Assembly (NCBI GenBank): GCA_046154695.1
Contig: JBJXFI010000049.1
Location: 1-9,429, forward strand
Direction of reading: 5' to 3'
Length of the DNA stretch: 9,429 nucleotides
From: DALYLB01 sp046154695
Lineage (GTDB): Bacteria > Acidobacteriota > Blastocatellia > RBC074
A program made the position numbers and the translations under genes. The notes beneath the pieces were generated by a model, which saw only the letters and a program-made list of their open reading frames with translations, did not search any database and had not been told where the DNA came from. Of the stretch, positions 6,267-9,429 are shown in pieces. Numbering within the stretch: the stretch's first letter is position 1; each line of letters begins with the position of its first letter.

Positions 6267-7635
6267 GCGTCAAGATCTCCAAAGCGAGACTGGCCGCGTT
6301 CGACGTGCTCTGGCGCGTCGAGACCGAAAGTGCCTATGCCGGCAACCTGCTCGCGTCGAAGCGCTATGACGACCTCTCGCCGGAAGACCGCGGGCTGACG
6401 CAGGAACTGGTCCTGGGGGTCCTCCGATGGCGCGGCAGACTGGACGCCCGGATCGAGCGGCTCGCCGGAAGACCGATCCGCAAAATCGATCCGGAGGTCG
6501 TTCTGGCCCTCCGCCTGGGGCTTTACCAACTCGGCTTTCTCTCTCGCATCCCGGCGCATGCCGCCATCAACGAGTCGGTCAATCTGGTCAAGGAGCGAAA
6601 GCGGCGGAGCGCGGCGCCCTTCGCCAACGCCGTGCTTCGCGCCGCGCAGCGCGAGGCGGGCCTCGATCCCGCGCGCGGCGAATCGGAGATAGCGTCGATC
6701 GAGGCCGCCGCGATCGAGACCTCCCACCCGCAATGGCTGCTCGAGCGATGGCGCGCGCGGTTTGGCCCCGCCGAGGCGCGCGAGCTGGCCCTCGCCAACA
6801 ATCAACCGGCGGCTGTCTCCTTCCGCTTCAATACGCACATCGCGCCGGAAGAGCAGACCCGGCGCCGGCTGGAGGAGATGGGCGTGGAGATTCGCCCCTC
6901 GACGATCGCGCCGGGCGGGGCGGTGGTCGTCGCGGGAACGATCTCGCCCCTCTCCGCGCCTGTGCGCGAAGGCTGGATCTATCCGCAGGACGAATCCTCC
7001 CAACTCGTCGCCCATCTGGCCGTTCCGGCGGAACAGCGGACAAACAGCCGCGCGCGCGCTCTCGATCTGTGCGCGGCCCCCGGCAGCAAAACGACGCTGA
7101 TCGCCTCGCTGCTGCCGCCCGATGCGATGATCGTCGCCGGCGATCTGCGCCCGCACCGGCTACGGACGCTCCGTGAACTGAGCGGACGCCTGAAGGTCCC
7201 CAACATTCATATCGTCCAGCTCGACGCGACCGCCGAACTTCCCTTCGCCGGCGAATTCGACCTGATCCTGGTCGATGCGCCCTGCACGGGCCTCGGCACG
7301 CTCCAGCCGCATCCCGAGATCAAGTGGCGATTGAGCGAGGAGAAGATCCGCGAGCTGGCCGTCCTGCAGAAACGCCTGCTGAGCAACGCCGCCGGACGGC
7401 TTCGCCCGGGCGGCATGCTGACCTACGCCGTCTGCTCGACCGAGCCCGAAGAGGGCGAGGATGTGATCGAGGTTTTTCGCGCCTCGCATCCCGATTTCCG
7501 GGACATGACGCGCGAACGTCTCCTCGAACTCGGGATCGATCCCGCGCCGCTGTTGACATCCGGTTTCGGCGCGCGTACTTTCCCGCACCGCTGTCAAACC
7601 GAAGGTTTCTTTGTCTGCACTCTCTGGAAACGAAA

Positions 7636-7639
<4 letters not shown>
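6263..7639 (+). CDS. rsmB: 16S rRNA (cytosine-5) methyltransferase RsmB
   Basis: RsmB (Sun) makes m5C967 (E. coli numbering) in 16S rRNA using SAM. The 458-aa product has an N-terminal NusB-like RNA-binding domain (about 5-135, including EDRGLTQELVLGVLRWRGRL at 41-60 and IPAHAAINESVNLVK) and a C-terminal Rossmann methyltransferase. Motif I is ALDLCAAPGSKT (266-277), VDAPCTGLG (337-345) holds Cys341 needed for product release, and YAVCSTEPEEGED (388-400) holds the nucleophile Cys391. HPEIKW and the C-terminal TFPHRCQTEGFF segment also fit. An in-frame start upstream at 6104 lies inside fmt; I prefer the GTG at 6263 because it gives the normal N-terminus and a GTGA overlap with the fmt stop. 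Expression is probably by coupling. The gene then overlaps the next gene by ATGA. Confidence 0.95.
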
Positions 7640-8736
<1,097 letters not shown>

Positions 8737-8756
8737 GAGCTGCCGGCTGCCAACTA

Positions 8757-9161
8757 TCAATTATCGACGCTCAACTTTTTATGGGGTGCGGCGGCCGTCG
8801 CGCTGAAATAGAGAAAGACCATCAGGCAGATCCAGATTCCGATCGCGATGCCCTTGCCGATTCGGAAGGGGATGAAGATCGCGGTGATCCCGAGGGTGAT
8901 CGAAACGAGCGCGGCGATCCGCCGCTTCTGCTCCTTCGTCAGCCCGCGCTTATCGCGAAAGGCCAGGATATAGGGGCTGAAGGTCGGATGGGCCATCAGC
9001 CACGTGTGCCAGCGCTCGCTTCCGCGCGAGAAACAGAAGGCGGCGAGCAGCAGAAATTCCGTCGTCGGGAGCAGCGGCGTCCAAATGCCGACCACACCCA
9101 CCCCAATCGAGATAAATCCCGTCGCAATGTAGAGCCTGGATTTCCAGGGAGTCGTTTTCAC
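8757..9161 (-). CDS. DUF454 / YbaN-family inner membrane protein
   Basis: A 134-aa membrane protein of unknown function, conserved as DUF454 (E. coli YbaN). The core is LYIATGFISIGVGVVG (10-25) then IWTPLLPTTEF (26-36) and LLLAAFCFSRGSER (37-50), matching the family pattern LPLLPTTPFLLLAAxCFxRSS; the proline usual after LPTT is replaced by Glu35 here, which is odd. Further hydrophobic stretches at 82-98 and 103-119 suggest several membrane spans with a basic cytoplasmic stretch between them (68-81). An in-frame TTG at 9197 would extend it by 12 residues, but the GTG at 9161 has GGGGGAGG 9 bases before it and is followed directly by family-like sequence, so I chose it. It stands alone, convergent with the DapA-family gene. 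Function is not known. Confidence 0.85.
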   Translation of the reverse strand: MKTTPWKSRLYIATGFISIGVGVVGIWTPLLPTTEFLLLAAFCFSRGSERWHTWLMAHPTFSPYILAFRDKRGLTKEQKRRIAALVSITLGITAIFIPFRIGKGIAIGIWICLMVFLYFSATAAAPHKKLSVDN

Positions 9162-9170
9162 GCCGTATAT

Positions 9171-9178
9171 CCTCCCCC
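9171..9178 (-). promoter_or_regulatory. Ribosome binding site deciding the DUF454 start
   Basis: On the minus strand this reads GGGGGAGG, 9 bases before the GTG at 9161. The alternative TTG at 9197 has no such site, so the shorter protein is preferred. Confidence 0.7.
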
Positions 9179-9217
9179 ACGAAGGGAAAATTTCCAAATG
9201 GGATCAACATCCGGCGG

Positions 9218-9235
9218 GCCGAGCCGGCGCTCGGC
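9218..9235. repeat. GC-rich hairpin in the DUF454 leader
   Basis: GCCGAGC (9218-9224) and GCTCGGC (9229-9235) form a 7-bp stem with a CGGC loop. It lies 57 bases upstream of the DUF454 start, on the side transcribed into its leader, and has no adjacent T-run. It may be a leader structure or part of the neighbouring non-coding element. Confidence 0.4.
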
Positions 9236-9263
9236 GCTCCCGGGTCTCGCCATCGTCTTTCAA

Positions 9264-9362
9264 TGAATCGATAAGCGCAAAGATAAAAAGATAAATAGAT
9301 TGCGGGGTGTGATTAAAAGTGGGACACAATTTCGCAATATTGATGGACAATCGGCGCATTGT
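9264..9362. other. AT-rich non-coding stretch with 8-bp tandem repeat
   Basis: AAAGATAA is repeated at 9279-9286 and 9287-9294, inside a run far richer in A and T than the rest of the window. The stretch is between the DUF454 leader and the palindromic element. ACAAT (9347-9351) and ATTGT (9358-9362) form a short inverted repeat. I see no gene here. It may hold the DUF454 promoter on the minus strand or mark the edge of an insertion; neither can be shown. Confidence 0.5.
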
Positions 9363-9363
9363 T

Positions 9364-9419
9364 GTGTTCCGAAGGAACACCAGACGGTAGCCGGCGGTGA
9401 AGCGAAGCGTAACCGCCGG
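9364..9419. repeat. REP-like palindromic element at the window edge
   Basis: Two adjacent hairpins: GTGTTCC-GAA-GGAACAC (9364-9380, perfect 7-bp stem) and CCGGCGGT (9391-9398) with ACCGCCGG (9412-9419), an 8-bp stem around a 13-base loop containing GAAGCGAAGCG. Short spacing, paired GC-rich stems and non-coding position fit repetitive extragenic palindromes, and the general form (a CCGAAGG-type hairpin followed by a CCGGCGG hairpin with a GAAGCGAAGCG loop) recalls repeats of some Planctomycetota-like genomes as I remember them. The element may continue past the window end. Confidence 0.6.
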
Positions 9420-9429
9420 AATTGACAGG

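Noticed and set aside
6017..7156. A 379-codon minus-strand open frame across the fmt-rsmB junction
   Set aside because: It covers two strongly supported sense genes and has no signature or ribosome site; it is a high-GC shadow.
9198..9266. Short frame near the window end (about 22 codons, plus strand)
   Set aside because: It is only the tail of an open frame antisense to DUF454, has no ribosome site and includes the hairpin at 9218-9235.

Overview
The window is a GC-rich (roughly 60-65%), gene-dense bacterial chromosome segment made up mostly of housekeeping and accessory metabolic genes. The futalosine menaquinone enzyme MqnD, a planctomycete/acidobacterial-style PQQ-propeller secreted protein, an exported S9 peptidase of a type common in Acidobacteriota, and GC-rich dispersed palindromes together suggest an environmental Acidobacteriota-, Planctomycetota- or Verrucomicrobiota-like bacterium. 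The phylum is an inference and is not settled by the sequence.

Layout, left to right. (1) A nested inverted repeat (15-54) precedes mqnD (81-920), which is followed after 5 bases by a secreted beta-propeller protein (926-2116); the two look co-transcribed. (2) A type II toxin-antitoxin cassette follows: a VapB-like antitoxin (2241-2477) and a VapC PIN-domain RNase (2479-2865). Its base composition is visibly less GC-rich than its neighbours, and it ends at a perfect 20-bp-stem bidirectional terminator (2878-2923). (3) On the minus strand, converging on that terminator, lies a secreted S9 family prolyl-oligopeptidase-type peptidase (2950-5016). (4) The 296-bp divergent intergenic region (5017-5312) carries a compound repeat: a roughly 48-bp unit in imperfect tandem, and a third, inverted copy that forms a long inverted repeat with a perfect 25-bp core. 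(5) A plus-strand translation operon follows: fmt (5313-6266), rsmB (6263-7639) and a dihydrodipicolinate-synthase-family lyase/aldolase (7636-8736), each junction overlapping by 4 bases. (6) A convergent minus-strand DUF454/YbaN-type membrane protein (8757-9161) has an SD-supported GTG start. (7) The right edge is a short AT-rich, non-coding stretch followed by two adjacent hairpins that resemble a REP-like dispersed palindromic element cut by the window end.

Functionally, fmt and rsmB act in initiator tRNA formylation and 16S rRNA m5C modification, and mqnD in respiratory quinone synthesis. The S9 peptidase and the propeller protein are probably exported. I see no convincing new multi-gene system. 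The most unusual material is non-coding: the compound repeat at 5046-5212, the REP-like end, and the convergent-gene terminator structures. The DapA-family protein of unclear substrate is the most interesting gene.
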